From contig NZ_AUGM01000001.1 of assembly GCF_000422665.1 (NCBI RefSeq), positions 241,352 through 305,351 on the forward strand: a stretch of 64,000 nt of DNA, read 5' to 3'. Positions within the stretch are counted from its first letter, which is position 1. Every line of letters begins with the position of its first letter. Position numbers and translations under genes: made by a program. The notes beneath the pieces are model-generated. The model did no database searches. It saw nothing but the letters and a program-made list of their open reading frames with translations, and had not been told where the DNA came from. Shown one piece after another: positions 1 to 12,433 of the stretch. This DNA comes from Ferrimonas senticii DSM 18821. Its GTDB lineage: Bacteria; Pseudomonadota; Gammaproteobacteria; Enterobacterales; Shewanellaceae.

Positions 1-1019
1 AGCAGATGTTGGTCGTCCAGCAACGCTTGGCGATAGCCTTTTTCCGCTAAGGCGATGATGTAGGGGAGGGTGGCGTTATTCAGGGCAAAGGTGGAGGTGC
101 GTGGCACCGCACCTGGCATGTTGGCCACACAGTAGTGAACCACCTCATCAACCAGATAAACCGGATCTTGATGGGTTGTGGCTTTCGAGGTTTCGGCGCA
201 GCCGCCTTGGTCAATGGCGACATCAACGATAGCCGCGCCAGGCTTCATCTGGCGAACGTGCTCGCGGGTGATTAGCTTTGGCGCCGCAGCGCCGGGAATC
301 AATACGCCACCGATCACCAAGTCGGCTTCGATAATGTGTTTTTCGAGCGCTTCTGCGGTGGAATAGATCACCTTAGCGCGATTCTCAAATTGGGCATTAA
401 GCGCACGCAGCACATTAACGTTGCGATCCAAGATGGTGACATCGGCCCCCATACCAACTGCCATCAATGCCGCGTTACGTCCAACCATGCCGCCGCCAAC
501 AATCACTACCTTGGCGGGTTCGACCCCGGGAACACCACCTAATAGCATGCCGCGGCCTTGATTGGACTTCTCCAGCGCTTGCGCTCCGGCTTGAATCGAC
601 ATCCGCCCAGCCACTTCAGACATTGGTGCCAGTAATGGCAAACCGCCGTTGTTGTCGGTGACGGTTTCATAGGCGATGCACACCGCGCCACTGTTGACCA
701 AGTCTTCGGTTTGCGGTGCGTCTGGGGCGAGGTGAAGGTAGGTAAATAGGATCTGCTCTGGGCGCAGCATCTTGCGTTCGATCGCCTGTGGTTCTTTGAC
801 CTTGACGATCATCTCGGCGTTGGCAAACACTGTGGCAGCGTCTACGGCGATTTCAGCACCGGCGTCCAGGTAATCTTGATCGCTACAGCCAATGCCAATC
901 CCAGCTTGGGTTTCGACGATGACTCGGTGGCCTCGTTGGGTCAATTCACGCACGCTCGCTGGCACCATGCCGACTCGATACTCGTGGTTTTTGATCTCTT
1001 TTGGTACGCCTAAAATCAT
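1..1019 (-). CDS. ald: Alanine dehydrogenase (3' part missing at window edge)
   Basis: NAD-dependent alanine dehydrogenase, interconverting L-alanine and pyruvate plus ammonia in the cytoplasm. The reverse strand reads from an ATG at 1019 (MILGVPKEIKNHEYRVG), with the family's N-terminal substrate-binding motif, an internal KVKEPQ motif, and the Rossmann nucleotide-binding glycines (VVIVGGGMVGRNAA) near residue 170. About 339 codons are present; the family is about 370 residues, so roughly 30 C-terminal residues lie outside the window. AGGA stands 8 nt before the ATG; an in-frame ATG three codons earlier is an alternative start. It is divergent from lrp, a common arrangement in this lineage, and Lrp control is likely but inferred. 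Confidence 0.95.
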   Translation of the reverse strand, partial: MILGVPKEIKNHEYRVGMVPASVRELTQRGHRVIVETQAGIGIGCSDQDYLDAGAEIAVDAATVFANAEMIVKVKEPQAIERKMLRPEQILFTYLHLAPDAPQTEDLVNSGAVCIAYETVTDNNGGLPLLAPMSEVAGRMSIQAGAQALEKSNQGRGMLLGGVPGVEPAKVVIVGGGMVGRNAALMAVGMGADVTILDRNVNVLRALNAQFENRAKVIYSTAEALEKHIIEADLVIGGVLIPGAAAPKLITREHVRQMKPGAAIVDVAIDQGGCAETSKATTHQDPVYLVDEVVHYCVANMPGAVPRTSTFALNNATLPYIIALAEKGYRQALLDDQHL

Positions 1020-1202
1020 CGCTAGCATCCTGCCTTTTAGTGTTCGTTATCGGTATGTGACTGCTTGGGGTAATTTTTGTGATGTTTTACTTGGTGTTAG
1101 CAGCGAAATCAGTATAATCAGCGTTGGGGAGCATTTCCCTCACTATATTTGCGTATATACGGAACTTTATACTGCTGCCACTTAAAGCCTAAGGAAGTTA
1201 AT

Positions 1203-1706
1203 ATGGCGTATAACAAGAAAAAGCCGTTGAAAGAACTTGATCGAATCGACCGCAACATCCTAAATGAACTGCAAAAGGATGGGCGGATTTCAAACGTAGA
1301 GTTATCCAAGCGCGTTGGTCTTAGCCCAACTCCCTGCCTCGAGCGCGTAAAGCGCTTAGAGCGTCAAGGCTTTATCCTCGGCTATACCGCTCAAGTTAAC
1401 CCCCATTACCTTGGCGCCTCGCTGCTGGTGTACGTAGAGATCTCCCTCAATCGCGACAGCCCAGAAGTGTTCGACAACTTCAACCAAGCCGTGATGCAGT
1501 TAGAAGACGTGCAAGAGTGTCACTTGGTTTCTGGCGACTTCGATTACCTGCTGAAGACTCGGGTAAGTGATATGACCGCGTACCGCCGCTTGCTTTCAGA
1601 AACGCTGCTGAAATTGCCATCGGTGAAGGACACTCGTACCTACGTGGTGATGGAAGAGGTTAAGCAAACCAGTCGCGTGCAGATTGCCTCGAAAGTGGCC
1701 TCTTAA
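1203..1706 (+). CDS. lrp: Leucine-responsive regulatory protein
   Basis: Global Lrp/AsnC-family transcription factor. The 167-residue product has the N-terminal winged helix-turn-helix (LDRIDRNILNELQKDGRISN, then VELSKRVGLSPTPCLERV) at about residues 12-60 and a C-terminal RAM effector-binding domain (ECHLVSGDFDYLLKTRV). It is close to full identity with enterobacterial Lrp over the HTH. I chose the ATG at 1203 because AAGGAA precedes it by 6 nt; the reading frame extends upstream to a TTG with no ribosome site. It is divergent from ald and is followed by its own terminator. Confidence 0.97.
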   Translation: MAYNKKKPLKELDRIDRNILNELQKDGRISNVELSKRVGLSPTPCLERVKRLERQGFILGYTAQVNPHYLGASLLVYVEISLNRDSPEVFDNFNQAVMQLEDVQECHLVSGDFDYLLKTRVSDMTAYRRLLSETLLKLPSVKDTRTYVVMEEVKQTSRVQIASKVAS

Positions 1707-1732
1707 ACAGACGCTCGCCTCAGTAACCCAAT

Positions 1733-1760
1733 AAAGCGCCAACTATGGCGCTTTTTGTTT
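1733..1760 (+). terminator. Rho-independent terminator after lrp
   Basis: AAAGCGCC and GGCGCTTT pair around a 6-nt loop, followed by a T-rich tract. It separates lrp from ftsK. Confidence 0.85.
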
Positions 1761-1857
1761 GCTTGCCAAGCAGTTGCTCTGCAAGTCGATGCAACCGACC
1801 AACGCTTTTGATAGAGTTAGCCGATAACCGTTGGCGCGCATTTTTCAGGACATTCGT

Positions 1858-4404
1858 TTGTCAGATTCAAAACTTACCCCGCTCACTTGGGTACAACGAC
1901 TGTGTCATGTGGGCTTGATTACCACTACCGTCGGCTCTTTGTTTGTCCTATTTGCCTTAGCGAGCTACTACCCAACCGATCCAGGTTGGAGCCAAGTGGC
2001 GTGGGGGACTGAAACCCTCAACGCGATGGGATTGGCTGGGGCTTGGGTGGCTGATGTGCTGCTGTTTGGCTTTGGCTTAACCGCTTATGTGATCCCATTT
2101 GTGTTGGCACTGGTGGGCTGGTTAACCTTTCATCAGGCGCGTTACCTTGACAGTTTGGATTACTTTTCAATCAGTCTGCGGATTGTTGGTTTTCTGTTGA
2201 TCGCCTGTTCGGTGGCAACCCTTGCGACCCTTAATGCGGATGATGTCCACTATTTCTCTGCTGGCGGATTGGTCGGTGACATCATCGCCGAGGCGATGCT
2301 GCCAATTTTTAACTTTATTGGCACCACACTGATCCTGTTGGCGTTTATCGCTTCTGGTTTCACCTTAGTTACCGGGATCTCTTGGGTCACGGTGGCGGAG
2401 GTGATCGGTGCAGGGGTAATTTTTGCGGGCAAATGGCTGATGGCGTTGCCAGCACGGTTTGATCGTGAACCGGCGGACAGTGAAGATACCCAAGAGTTTT
2501 TGGATGTGGTGGAGGAGTTCCAAGCGCCGCAGAAAGAGACCGGCAAACGCCGATCCGAGGTTCAACCACCGCAGCTTGAATCACAACCTCTGGCGACGAT
2601 AATGGCAGAGCCAGCAAGCGCGCCACAGGGTTCGCCGGAAGAAGCCTTTATGCCACCATGGCTGGATAGCCGTAATGACGAGGCTCAGGACGATTTCATT
2701 CACGAACCCTATTTTGGCAGCGCTGACGCCGGCTTTGATGCCGTGGCGGCCGAACCGAAAATTGATGTTAACGATGAGCGGCTAAGCGCTGACATTTTGC
2801 CTAGTGCAACGACTACCACTGCCGAGCCCAAAGCGGCGTTGGAACCCTATTTAGCCGAAGCACTGGCCAAACAAAATCCCCACGCGCCAGAACCTTTGCC
2901 GGTGCCAACTACACCACTGCCAACGCTGGAACTGTTGGATCGCCCAAATAAGAGCCAAAATCCCATTACCCAAGAGGAATTGGATGGCATCGCCCGTTTG
3001 GTGGAAGCCAAACTGCTGGACTTTAACATTCAAGCCAACGTCGTCGATGTCCACCCTGGGCCGGTGATCACCCGCTTTGAGCTGGACTTAGCGCCGGGCA
3101 TTAAAGTTTCAAAAATTACCAACTTGGCCAAAGATCTGGCGCGGGCATTGTCGGCGGTGTCGGTGCGGGTGGTTGAGGTGATCCCCGGTAAGTCCGTGAT
3201 CGGTTTGGAGTTGCCAAACAACTTCCGTGAAACCGTATACCTGCGTGATGTGCTGAGTGATCCACGTTTTGAAGCCTCCGGTTCAGATCTAACCATGGTG
3301 CTTGGGCAGGATATCTCCGGCCAAGCGGTGATTGTTGATTTGGCGAAGATGCCACACTTGCTGGTTGCCGGCACCACCGGTTCGGGTAAGTCGGTTGGTG
3401 TGAACGTGATGATTTTGAGTCTGCTGTATAAGTCGACCCCAGAAGACGTTCGCCTGATCATGATCGATCCAAAGATGTTGGAACTGTCGGTTTATGAAGG
3501 CATTCCACACCTGTTGTGTGACGTGGTTACCGACATGAAAGACGCCTCGAATGCGCTGCGCTGGTGTGTCGGTGAGATGGAACGTCGCTACAAGCTGATG
3601 TCGGCTTTGGGGGTTCGTAACCTTAAGGGCTACAACGCCAAGGTGCTGGAAGCCAAAGAACGCGGTGAGCCGATCACCGATCCGCTGTGGACGCCCGAAT
3701 CGTCAATGGACGCCAGTGCGCCAGAGCTTGAAAAACTGCCAGCAATCGTGGTGGTGGTCGATGAATTTGCCGACATGATGATGATTGTTGGTAAAAAGGT
3801 GGAAGAACTGATTGCTCGCATCGCCCAAAAAGCCCGAGCTGCCGGTATTCATTTGATTCTGGCAACGCAGCGACCATCGGTGGATGTGATCACCGGTTTG
3901 ATTAAAGCCAACATTCCAACTCGAATTGCCTTCCAAGTATCCAGCCGCATCGATTCGCGTACCATTTTGGATCAGCAAGGAGCCGAACAGTTGCTGGGCC
4001 AAGGTGACATGCTGTACTTGCCACCGGGCACCAGCGTACCGACCCGTGTTCATGGCGCCTTTGTTGATGACCATGAAGTACACAAAGTGGTTGCCGATTG
4101 GAGTGCCCGCGCCAAGCCGGTGTATATCGATGAGATTTTGGCCGGTGAAAGCGGTGGCGAAGCGGTACTGCTGCCGGGCGAAGCGGCGGAAACCAGCGAT
4201 GGTGAGCAAGATCCGCTGTATGACGAGGCCGTTGCCTTTGTTATCGACAGTCGCAAGGCGTCGATCTCCAGCGTGCAACGCCGCCTGAAAGTTGGCTATA
4301 ACCGCGCCGCTCGTTTGGTTGAGCAGATGGAAGAGTCGGGGATCGTTAGTCGCCCAGCGCACAACGGTAACCGCGAAGTTTTGGTCCCAGGAAGATCCGA
4401 ATGA
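1858..4404 (+). CDS. ftsK: DNA translocase FtsK
   Basis: Septal DNA translocase that pumps chromosome termini and activates XerCD at dif. The N-terminal 180 residues hold four to five hydrophobic segments. An acidic, Pro/Glu-rich linker follows (about 190-370, shorter than in E. coli), then the RecA-like motor with Walker A GTTGSGKS near residue 505 and Walker [13 protein letters not shown] near 635, and a C-terminal gamma winged helix for KOPS reading ([19 protein letters not shown]). No ATG start fits. The TTG at 1858 has AGGA 7 nt upstream and is preferred; a TTG at 1831 would add nine residues without a ribosome site. The stop overlaps the lolA ATG (ATGA). Confidence 0.95.
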   Translation: MSDSKLTPLTWVQRLCHVGLITTTVGSLFVLFALASYYPTDPGWSQVAWGTETLNAMGLAGAWVADVLLFGFGLTAYVIPFVLALVGWLTFHQARYLDSLDYFSISLRIVGFLLIACSVATLATLNADDVHYFSAGGLVGDIIAEAMLPIFNFIGTTLILLAFIASGFTLVTGISWVTVAEVIGAGVIFAGKWLMALPARFDREPADSEDTQEFLDVVEEFQAPQKETGKRRSEVQPPQLESQPLATIMAEPASAPQGSPEEAFMPPWLDSRNDEAQDDFIHEPYFGSADAGFDAVAAEPKIDVNDERLSADILPSATTTTAEPKAALEPYLAEALAKQNPHAPEPLPVPTTPLPTLELLDRPNKSQNPITQEELDGIARLVEAKLLDFNIQANVVDVHPGPVITRFELDLAPGIKVSKITNLAKDLARALSAVSVRVVEVIPGKSVIGLELPNNFRETVYLRDVLSDPRFEASGSDLTMVLGQDISGQAVIVDLAKMPHLLVAGTTGSGKSVGVNVMILSLLYKSTPEDVRLIMIDPKMLELSVYEGIPHLLCDVVTDMKDASNALRWCVGEMERRYKLMSALGVRNLKGYNAKVLEAKERGEPITDPLWTPESSMDASAPELEKLPAIVVVVDEFADMMMIVGKKVEELIARIAQKARAAGIHLILATQRPSVDVITGLIKANIPTRIAFQVSSRIDSRTILDQQGAEQLLGQGDMLYLPPGTSVPTRVHGAFVDDHEVHKVVADWSARAKPVYIDEILAGESGGEAVLLPGEAAETSDGEQDPLYDEAVAFVIDSRKASISSVQRRLKVGYNRAARLVEQMEESGIVSRPAHNGNREVLVPGRSE

Positions 4405-5003
4405 AAAAATTAGTGTCGTCACTGCTGTGCGCTAGCGCACTGTGGTCACCGCTGGCGTTGGCAGCCGATGCCACCGCACAGCTGCAGCAACGACTGCAAG
4501 CCTTACCGCAATTTAGCGCTAACTTTAGCCAGCAAGCGTTTGATTTTGATAACCAACTGGTAGCGCAAAGCAGCGGTACTATGGCGTTGAAAGCGCCTTT
4601 GCGTTTTCGTTGGCATCAAACTGCCGACGATGAACTGCTGTTAACCTCAAACGGCGAAGCGGTGTGGTACTACGATCCTTACGTAGAGCAAGTAACCATC
4701 AATGCCATCAGTGATGTGTTAGAGCAAACGCCGCTGCCACTGCTTTCCAGCCAAGATCCGCAGTTGTGGGCGAAGTGGCAAGTGGCGCAGCAAGATGATT
4801 GCTTTGCGCTGAGTCAGGCCGATGGTGTGCAGATGCAGGTCTGTTTTGCGGGGGAGCAGATTGCCTCGATGCAGATGATTGATGCTCAAGGCAATCGCAC
4901 CCTGATGACCTTAAGTGAATTTACCAACGAAGCGCCGCAGGATACGGCGTTTGAGTTTGTCGCCCCGGAAGGCACCTTTGTGGATGATCGGCGTCAGCAA
5001 TGA
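4401..5003 (+). CDS. lolA: Outer-membrane lipoprotein carrier protein LolA
   Basis: Periplasmic chaperone that takes lipoproteins from LolCDE to LolB. The 200-residue product has a signal peptide of about 21 residues ending LALA and the LolA fold signature: the early FSANFSQ segment, [13 protein letters not shown], and [15 protein letters not shown]. The length is normal. The four-base overlaps with ftsK upstream and rarA downstream indicate translational coupling in an ftsK-lolA-rarA-crcB operon, the usual gammaproteobacterial order. Confidence 0.96.
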   Translation: MKKLVSSLLCASALWSPLALAADATAQLQQRLQALPQFSANFSQQAFDFDNQLVAQSSGTMALKAPLRFRWHQTADDELLLTSNGEAVWYYDPYVEQVTINAISDVLEQTPLPLLSSQDPQLWAKWQVAQQDDCFALSQADGVQMQVCFAGEQIASMQMIDAQGNRTLMTLSEFTNEAPQDTAFEFVAPEGTFVDDRRQQ

Positions 5004-6320
5004 GCTCGATGTCGTTTGACTTCTCACCGGATTTTCGCCCGTTAGCGGCGCGAATGCGGCCTCGCAACCTAGCGGAATATATCGGCCAAGCGCATCTGTT
5101 GGCGGAAGGTAAGCCGCTGCGCCGTGCCTTGGAGGCTGGACGGCCGCACTCGATGATCCTGTGGGGGCCGCCGGGTACCGGCAAAACTACCTTGGCGGAA
5201 ATTGTCGCCGACAGTTGTAATGCTCATGTCGAGCGTATTTCGGCGGTCACCTCTGGGGTTAAAGAGATCCGCGCGGCAATTGATCAAGCCAAGCAAGTGG
5301 CGGCGATGCACGGTCGCCGTACCCTGTTGTTTGTCGACGAGGTGCATCGCTTTAACAAGTCTCAGCAAGATGCGTTTTTGCCGCACATCGAAGATGGCAC
5401 CGTGACCTTTGTGGGGGCCACTACTGAAAACCCATCGTTTGAATTGAACAACGCGTTGCTGTCGCGGGCGCGGGTGCACCTGATTAAGAAGCTGGAAAGC
5501 GATGAGATTGTCCAGATCCTCAAACAAGCACTTAATGACAGCGAACGTGGCCTAGGCCGAGAACTGCTGCAGTTGCCGGATGACGTGGCCGAGGCGTTGG
5601 CCCGCCATGTCGATGGCGACGCCCGTCGAGCGCTTAATCTACTCGAGATGATGGCTGAACTTACCACCGATAAGCAGTTGACTCTGGGGCAACTGGCGGA
5701 AGTGGCCGGTGAGCCGGTGGCGCGCTTTGATAACAAAGGCGATCACTATTACGACTTGATCTCAGCGGTGCACAAATCGGTGCGCGGCTCTAATCCCGAT
5801 GGTGCATTGTATTGGTACGCGCGCATTTTGGCCGGTGGCGGCGATCCACTGTACGTGGCACGGCGGCTATTAGCGATCGCCTCAGAAGATGTGGGTAACG
5901 CCGATCCGCGCGGCATGGAAGTGGCGCTCAATGCTTGGGACTGTTTCCATCGAGTCGGTCCCGCCGAAGGGGAACGAGCCATTGCCCAAGCTTTGGTGTA
6001 TCTGGCCTGCGCCCCGAAAAGTAACGCCGTTTACACCGCGTTCTCGGCGGCCAAGCAGTTGGCGCGGGAAACGTTAGATCTGGAAGTACCAATCCATCTG
6101 CGCAATGCCCCTACGCAACTGTTAAAAGAGATGGGCCACGGCGCCGAGTATCGTTACGCTCACGATGAGCCCAACGCCTATGCTGATGGCGAGGTCTACC
6201 TGCCGGCGTCGATTGCCGGCACCGCCTTGTATCAGCCAACTGAGCGTGGCCTTGAGAAAAAAATCTCAGAAAAACTGCGTTACTTGCGTCAGTTAGACGA
6301 ACTTAGCGAGCGTAAACGCT

Positions 6321-6328
<8 letters not shown>
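5000..6328 (+). CDS. rarA: Replication-associated recombination protein A (RarA/MgsA)
   Basis: AAA+ ATPase related to clamp loaders that acts at stalled replication forks. The 442-residue product has Walker [10 protein letters not shown] near residue 57, Walker [17 protein letters not shown] near 113, sensor-1 [12 protein letters not shown], an arginine-finger region (LLSRARVH), and the C-terminal tetramerisation domain ([21 protein letters not shown]). The start at 5000 overlaps the lolA stop; an in-frame ATG three codons later is also possible. Confidence 0.96.
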
Positions 6329-7999
<1,671 letters not shown>

Positions 8000-8017
8000 G
8001 CCCAGTAAATGGTGATA

Positions 8018-8045
8018 AAGGGAGCTCATTGAGCTCCCTTTTTGT
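8018..8045 (+). terminator. Rho-independent terminator after serS
   Basis: AAGGGAGCTC and GAGCTCCCTT form a perfect 10-bp stem followed by T residues. A nominal earlier start for the next gene (8029) falls inside this hairpin, which argues for the ATG at 8092. Confidence 0.9.
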
Positions 8046-8091
8046 TTTGTTGGCCTACAGTTTTAGCAAGGTTCCTATTGCTACGGATGGC

Positions 8092-10275
8092 ATGAAACCA
8101 CTGCTTTGGGCTGCGGCGCTGATGTTACTGCTGAGCGGCTGTCAAAATACTCCTGCAACATCCTTGCTTTCGACATTACCGTCGCTGAACGGTCAGTGGC
8201 GCTTCGATGCGGCCGTTAGTGACGGCGAGGATCTATCACCGCTAACCGCCGAATTTGATGATAGCCATTGGCCACTGATCACGGTGCCGGGCAACTGGTA
8301 TCGTGATGGTTTTGATACCCACGGCAAGCATTGGTTTCGTAAGCAGTTTCAGCTAGCTGAACAGCCGCAGCAAGCGCTGCAACTGGCGTTTGAGGGGATC
8401 GACTATCAGGCTAAGGTGTGGCTAAACGGTCAGTACTTAGGGGCTCACCAAGGTTACTTTGCCGCATTCTCCTTTGAGGTAACCGATCATCTTATTGTTG
8501 GCACCAACACTCTAGCGGTGTTGGTGGACAGTCCTCTTGAGGCGCAAACGGATGCCAGTTGGTCACTGCACAAGCGTTTAATTAAGGGCGTGCTAAGTCA
8601 TCATGACACCCGCCCTGGTGGCGCTTGGAGTGTGCGGGGGCAAGAGCGCAATAGCGGTGGCATTTGGGGCAAGGTGGCCTTGATTGCCAAGCCTGTGGTG
8701 CCGCTAACTGAACTGCGCTGGCGCACCGAGGTTGAGGACAAGCAGGCGCAGGGGCAACTGCAGTTTCGTATCGACAATAACCGCTCCGTCGAAGGCTGGC
8801 GCTTAACCTTTAATGGCGTTGGCTTTGAACAGCAACGACAGTTTGAGTTTGCCGCTAACGCCGGTGCGACCCAAAGCTTGTTGTTGCCATGGCAGTCGTG
8901 GCGATTGTGGTGGCCACGGGAATATGGTCAGCCCAATCAATACCGGCTGCGGATCGAGGCTAAAATCGACGGTGACTACCACTTAAGTAAAGCGCTTACC
9001 GTCGGCTTTCGGCAGATGGATTACGACGGCCAGTTAGGACAGTGGTATCTCAATCAACAGCGGTTGTTTTTGCGCGGCACCAACTATATCCCATCGCTGT
9101 ATATGAGCGAGGTCGATGAGACACTGATCCGCCGCGATCTGGCGCTGATGGCTGCCGCCAATATCAATATCGTTCGAGTTCACGCCATGCTGCTACCGCA
9201 GCGCTTTTATCAAATTGCCAACGAACTTGGGATGATGGTGTGGCAAGACTTTCCGTTGCAGTGGGGTTACATCGACAGTGCCGAATTTCACGCCGAGGCG
9301 CAGCGGCAACTGAAACAGATGCTGTATCAGTTTGGCCATCATCCGGCGATTGTGGCGTGGGCGGCACATAACGAACCGCCGTGGGATGCCGACTGGATGC
9401 GTTGGAAGTATCCCGATTACCATCCAGAGCAAAATCGGCAATTGGATCTCGGCCTGTACGCCACATTAACTTCGGTCGATCGCAGTCGCCCGGCGTTCGT
9501 TGCCTCGCTAACCAAAGAACATCCCTGGCTTGGTTGGTATAGCGGCAGTTGGCAAGACTACGGCAAGCCCAGTGAGCAGGCGCTGATCACCGAATTTGGC
9601 GCTCAGGCTCTGCCGGATCTTCCGGTGTGGGCGGCGGTAGTGGATATCGCTGATGATTTAGCGCTGCCTGAGGATTTCAGCCAGTGGCAGTTTCACAACT
9701 TTCAGCCACAAGAGACTTTTGATATCGCTGGAGTCGAGCGCGCTGCAACGGTGCCAGAGCTGATTGAAAATACCCAGCGCTATCAGGCAAAGCTTATCCG
9801 TTACGCTGCGGAGAGTTATCGGCGTCAGAAATATCAGCCGGTCGGTGCCATTTTCCAATTTATGTTGGTCGAGCATTGGCCATCGGCAAATTGGGGGGTA
9901 TTGGATTTTAACCGTAACCCCAAGCGTGGCTACCACGCGCTACAAACCGCCTACCAACCGCTCCTGCCGAGCATTTATCACCATCAACAGCGTTTTAGTC
10001 GCCATCAGCCGATCCGTTTGCCGGTGTATCTGATTAATGACTACCCCCGTGGTTTTGCCAAGGCGCAGCTGCAGTTGCAACTTCGCTTTGATGGCGAGCT
10101 TCTCGATAGCCGCAGCGAAGCGGTAGCGATTGAACCCGACAGTGTCTTGCAGCTGGCAGATTATGTGCCGAGCGCCTTAGCGATTGGCCGTTATCAGCTG
10201 CAGGCCAAAGTGTTTGATGGCGCCCGCAAGCTACTAGGTCAGGCACAATTTGAATTTGAGGTAAGCGATGACTAA
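8092..10275 (+). CDS. GH2-family beta-glycosidase lipoprotein (beta-mannosidase/glucuronidase-like)
   Basis: Predicted envelope lipoprotein of glycoside hydrolase family 2. From the ATG at 8092 the product is 727 residues, with a signal peptide ending in lipobox LLSGC. Domains in order are the jelly-roll sugar-binding domain (NGQWRFD, HWFRKQFQL), an immunoglobulin-like domain, and a TIM barrel with both family glutamates: acid/base in AAHNEPPWD (about E428) and nucleophile in ITEFGAQ (about E501). A C-terminal beta domain follows. The substrate is probably a beta-linked sugar but cannot be fixed from sequence. It is the first gene of the plus-strand half of the polysaccharide locus and overlaps the GH9 gene by 8 nt. 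Confidence 0.88.
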   Translation: MKPLLWAAALMLLLSGCQNTPATSLLSTLPSLNGQWRFDAAVSDGEDLSPLTAEFDDSHWPLITVPGNWYRDGFDTHGKHWFRKQFQLAEQPQQALQLAFEGIDYQAKVWLNGQYLGAHQGYFAAFSFEVTDHLIVGTNTLAVLVDSPLEAQTDASWSLHKRLIKGVLSHHDTRPGGAWSVRGQERNSGGIWGKVALIAKPVVPLTELRWRTEVEDKQAQGQLQFRIDNNRSVEGWRLTFNGVGFEQQRQFEFAANAGATQSLLLPWQSWRLWWPREYGQPNQYRLRIEAKIDGDYHLSKALTVGFRQMDYDGQLGQWYLNQQRLFLRGTNYIPSLYMSEVDETLIRRDLALMAAANINIVRVHAMLLPQRFYQIANELGMMVWQDFPLQWGYIDSAEFHAEAQRQLKQMLYQFGHHPAIVAWAAHNEPPWDADWMRWKYPDYHPEQNRQLDLGLYATLTSVDRSRPAFVASLTKEHPWLGWYSGSWQDYGKPSEQALITEFGAQALPDLPVWAAVVDIADDLALPEDFSQWQFHNFQPQETFDIAGVERAATVPELIENTQRYQAKLIRYAAESYRRQKYQPVGAIFQFMLVEHWPSANWGVLDFNRNPKRGYHALQTAYQPLLPSIYHHQQRFSRHQPIRLPVYLINDYPRGFAKAQLQLQLRFDGELLDSRSEAVAIEPDSVLQLADYVPSALAIGRYQLQAKVFDGARKLLGQAQFEFEVSDD

Positions 10276-11938
10276 GCCCCAAGCAAGGCAGTACAGCAGT
10301 GTGCTAATGATGTGGTTAACCGCCAGCGCGTTGGCCGCTGAACCGGTTGCCGATGTTGCCGGCGCGTATCAGGTTCGGGTCAATCAAGCGGGTTATCAAA
10401 GTCATGGCACGAAGGCATTTTACCCCTCGCAGGTGGGCGAATTGCAGTTGCTTGATGTGGTCAGCGCCAAGGTGATTAAGCGTTATCAAGTAACCGCTGC
10501 CAATCAAGCGCTGTATCTGCCAGAACAGTTGCCAGCGGGCTGGTATCAACTGCACAGCGATAGTCAGCAATCCGCGGTGTTTGAGGTTAGTGACGCGGTG
10601 CTGGATAACACCGTCGCAACGCTGTTGGCGGCGTTTCGCTATCAGCACGCAGGGGTTGCCATCCGTGATGTGGTTTCTGGGGTACAGCGACCGCCGGCCC
10701 ACCTAAATGATGGGGTGATCGCCCGTGATGATGAGATCAATCAAGCCGGCGATCGATTTGATGGCAGTGGCGGTTGGTATGACGCTGGCGATTACGGCAA
10801 GTATGTGGCAACCACGGCGATTACGGCGGCGCGGATGCTGGATGCTGCTGTCGACAGTCAACAGCCAACGCTGCAACAGCGCTTGCGGCAAGAGGCGTTG
10901 ATCGGCCTTGATTGGCTGGCACGGATGCAGCGTGCCGATGGCGCTTTTTACCGCAAAATTGGCGCAGAAAAATGGCCGCCGTTGGTGCCGCCTCATCAAG
11001 ATCGGCAAGTGCGTTTAGTCTATGGGGTTTCCACCCCAGACAGCGCCAAGGCGGTGGCGGCGCTGGCACAGGCGGCGCGGATGTTGATGGATGACGATCC
11101 ACAGCGGTCACAACGTTATCTGCGCCAAGCGCAATTAGGTTGGCAATGGCTGGCTTTGCAGCCACAGCAGTTTATCGACTGGCAGGCTGGCGATGATGGC
11201 GGCTCGGGCCCTTATATGTATAACCAATGGGATACCCAGAGTTCGCTGCAACACGATGAGGACGATCGCTTCTGGGCCGCGGTAGAGCTCTATCTGGCAA
11301 CCGACGACAGTCAATACTACCGCTATCTGCAGACGCATTTGCCGCCGGTAGTGAGCATTTTTGAGTGGAAAGATCCGTCGGTGCTGGGAATGTGGCATCT
11401 GTTGATCAGTGGTCATGCAGGGGAACTTACTGAGCCGCTGCAACTGCGCTTTAACAGTCACTGTCAGCGACTGCGGCAAAATGCCTATCGCGGCGAGTTC
11501 CAAGTCGCTAATCAGCGCTTTATTTGGGGCTCTAACAAAATGGTGGCGGAGGAGGGGATTCTATTTGGCTACTGCTATCGCCTAAGCGGCGATGCCGAGT
11601 ACCTCAATTTGGCCTGGAGTCAGTGGAACTATCTGTTTGGTATCAACCCGTTTGGCCTTAGCTACGTTACCGGTGTCGGCGAACACGCGGTTGAAAATTT
11701 GCACCACATTTGGGGCAGAGCCGTCGGATTTGTACCGCCAGGGATGTTGGTTGGCGGCCCCAATCAAGACGCGCAAGCGGGATTTGCCCCTAAAGCGTTG
11801 GGGATGCGCAGTTATGTCGATGACGCCAAAGATTATTCGGTCAATGAGTTCGCCATTGACTACAACGCCGCAGCGATTGGCCTTGGCGCGTTGTTAGCCA
11901 ATCCCGATGGCGTTAGCCAGCAGCAGGCGCAGCAATAA
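10268..11938 (+). CDS. GH9-family endoglucanase-like secreted enzyme
   Basis: Glycoside hydrolase family 9 (mostly endo-beta-1,4-glucanases and exo-acting glucosaminidases). The 556-residue product has a signal peptide (to ALAAEP), an N-terminal CelD-type Ig-like domain (VRVNQAGYQSHG), and the (alpha/alpha)6 catalytic domain. GGWYDAGDYGKYV carries the catalytic-base aspartates near residues 170-175. The second GH9 signature near the C-terminus, YSVNEFAIDYNAA, carries the acid glutamate, about E527. No carbohydrate-binding module or dockerin is visible. Overlaps with neighbours at both ends mark it as an operon member. It would cut or trim a beta-glucan-like chain in the periplasm or outside. 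Confidence 0.9.
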   Translation: MTKPQARQYSSVLMMWLTASALAAEPVADVAGAYQVRVNQAGYQSHGTKAFYPSQVGELQLLDVVSAKVIKRYQVTAANQALYLPEQLPAGWYQLHSDSQQSAVFEVSDAVLDNTVATLLAAFRYQHAGVAIRDVVSGVQRPPAHLNDGVIARDDEINQAGDRFDGSGGWYDAGDYGKYVATTAITAARMLDAAVDSQQPTLQQRLRQEALIGLDWLARMQRADGAFYRKIGAEKWPPLVPPHQDRQVRLVYGVSTPDSAKAVAALAQAARMLMDDDPQRSQRYLRQAQLGWQWLALQPQQFIDWQAGDDGGSGPYMYNQWDTQSSLQHDEDDRFWAAVELYLATDDSQYYRYLQTHLPPVVSIFEWKDPSVLGMWHLLISGHAGELTEPLQLRFNSHCQRLRQNAYRGEFQVANQRFIWGSNKMVAEEGILFGYCYRLSGDAEYLNLAWSQWNYLFGINPFGLSYVTGVGEHAVENLHHIWGRAVGFVPPGMLVGGPNQDAQAGFAPKALGMRSYVDDAKDYSVNEFAIDYNAAAIGLGALLANPDGVSQQQAQQ

Positions 11939-12405
11939 TGCTAGGTACCCTGATGGCCGCATTACTGTGGGGGCTACCGCTGGAAACCGCAGCGCAGTCA
12001 CAGCAGTTATGGTTGAGCCAGCAAGATGCCAGCGCGCCGTGGCAGCAATATGCCTTATTGACTGAAGATGGCGATCGCAGTTTGGCATTGATCATAGCCA
12101 GTCGTTTAAGTCTTGAACCAGAGCTGCCGTGGCAACAGGCACAATTGTTGATGGCGGCGCAGCAGCAAAGCTGGCCGCAACGGCAAATCGCGCTTAGTAG
12201 GCAATATCAACAACAGCGGCAATGGCTCAATAGCGGCGCCGGTCAGCACTTGAACCGTCAGCAGCGGCAGCGCTGGTTGTTGATGCAGTGGTTGGTGGAA
12301 GAGCTGCAGCTGCTGGAATACCACGGGCCACAGCAGCAACAGGCGCTATCGCCGCAGCAGGTTGATCCGCAGCAGCGCTACCTGCCGCGCTGGGGCGGCA
12401 GTTAG
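11938..12405 (+). CDS. Gln-rich exported protein of unknown function
   Basis: I do not recognise this 155-residue protein. It has a plausible signal peptide (ALLWGLPLETAAQS) and then a glutamine- and tryptophan-rich, mostly helical sequence (QQQRQWLNSGAGQHLNRQQ) with no cysteines. The start codon overlaps the GH9 stop (TAATG), so translation is coupled. Position within the plus-strand run suggests an accessory role in the same polysaccharide process, but nothing in the sequence gives a mechanism. Confidence 0.6.
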   Translation: MLGTLMAALLWGLPLETAAQSQQLWLSQQDASAPWQQYALLTEDGDRSLALIIASRLSLEPELPWQQAQLLMAAQQQSWPQRQIALSRQYQQQRQWLNSGAGQHLNRQQRQRWLLMQWLVEELQLLEYHGPQQQQALSPQQVDPQQRYLPRWGGS

Positions 12406-12433
12406 CGATGCAGCAAAGCAGTGAAACTAATGA

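Noticed and set aside
8029-8091. Earlier start of the GH2 gene
   Set aside because: The extension begins inside the serS terminator and would hide the lipoprotein signal peptide.
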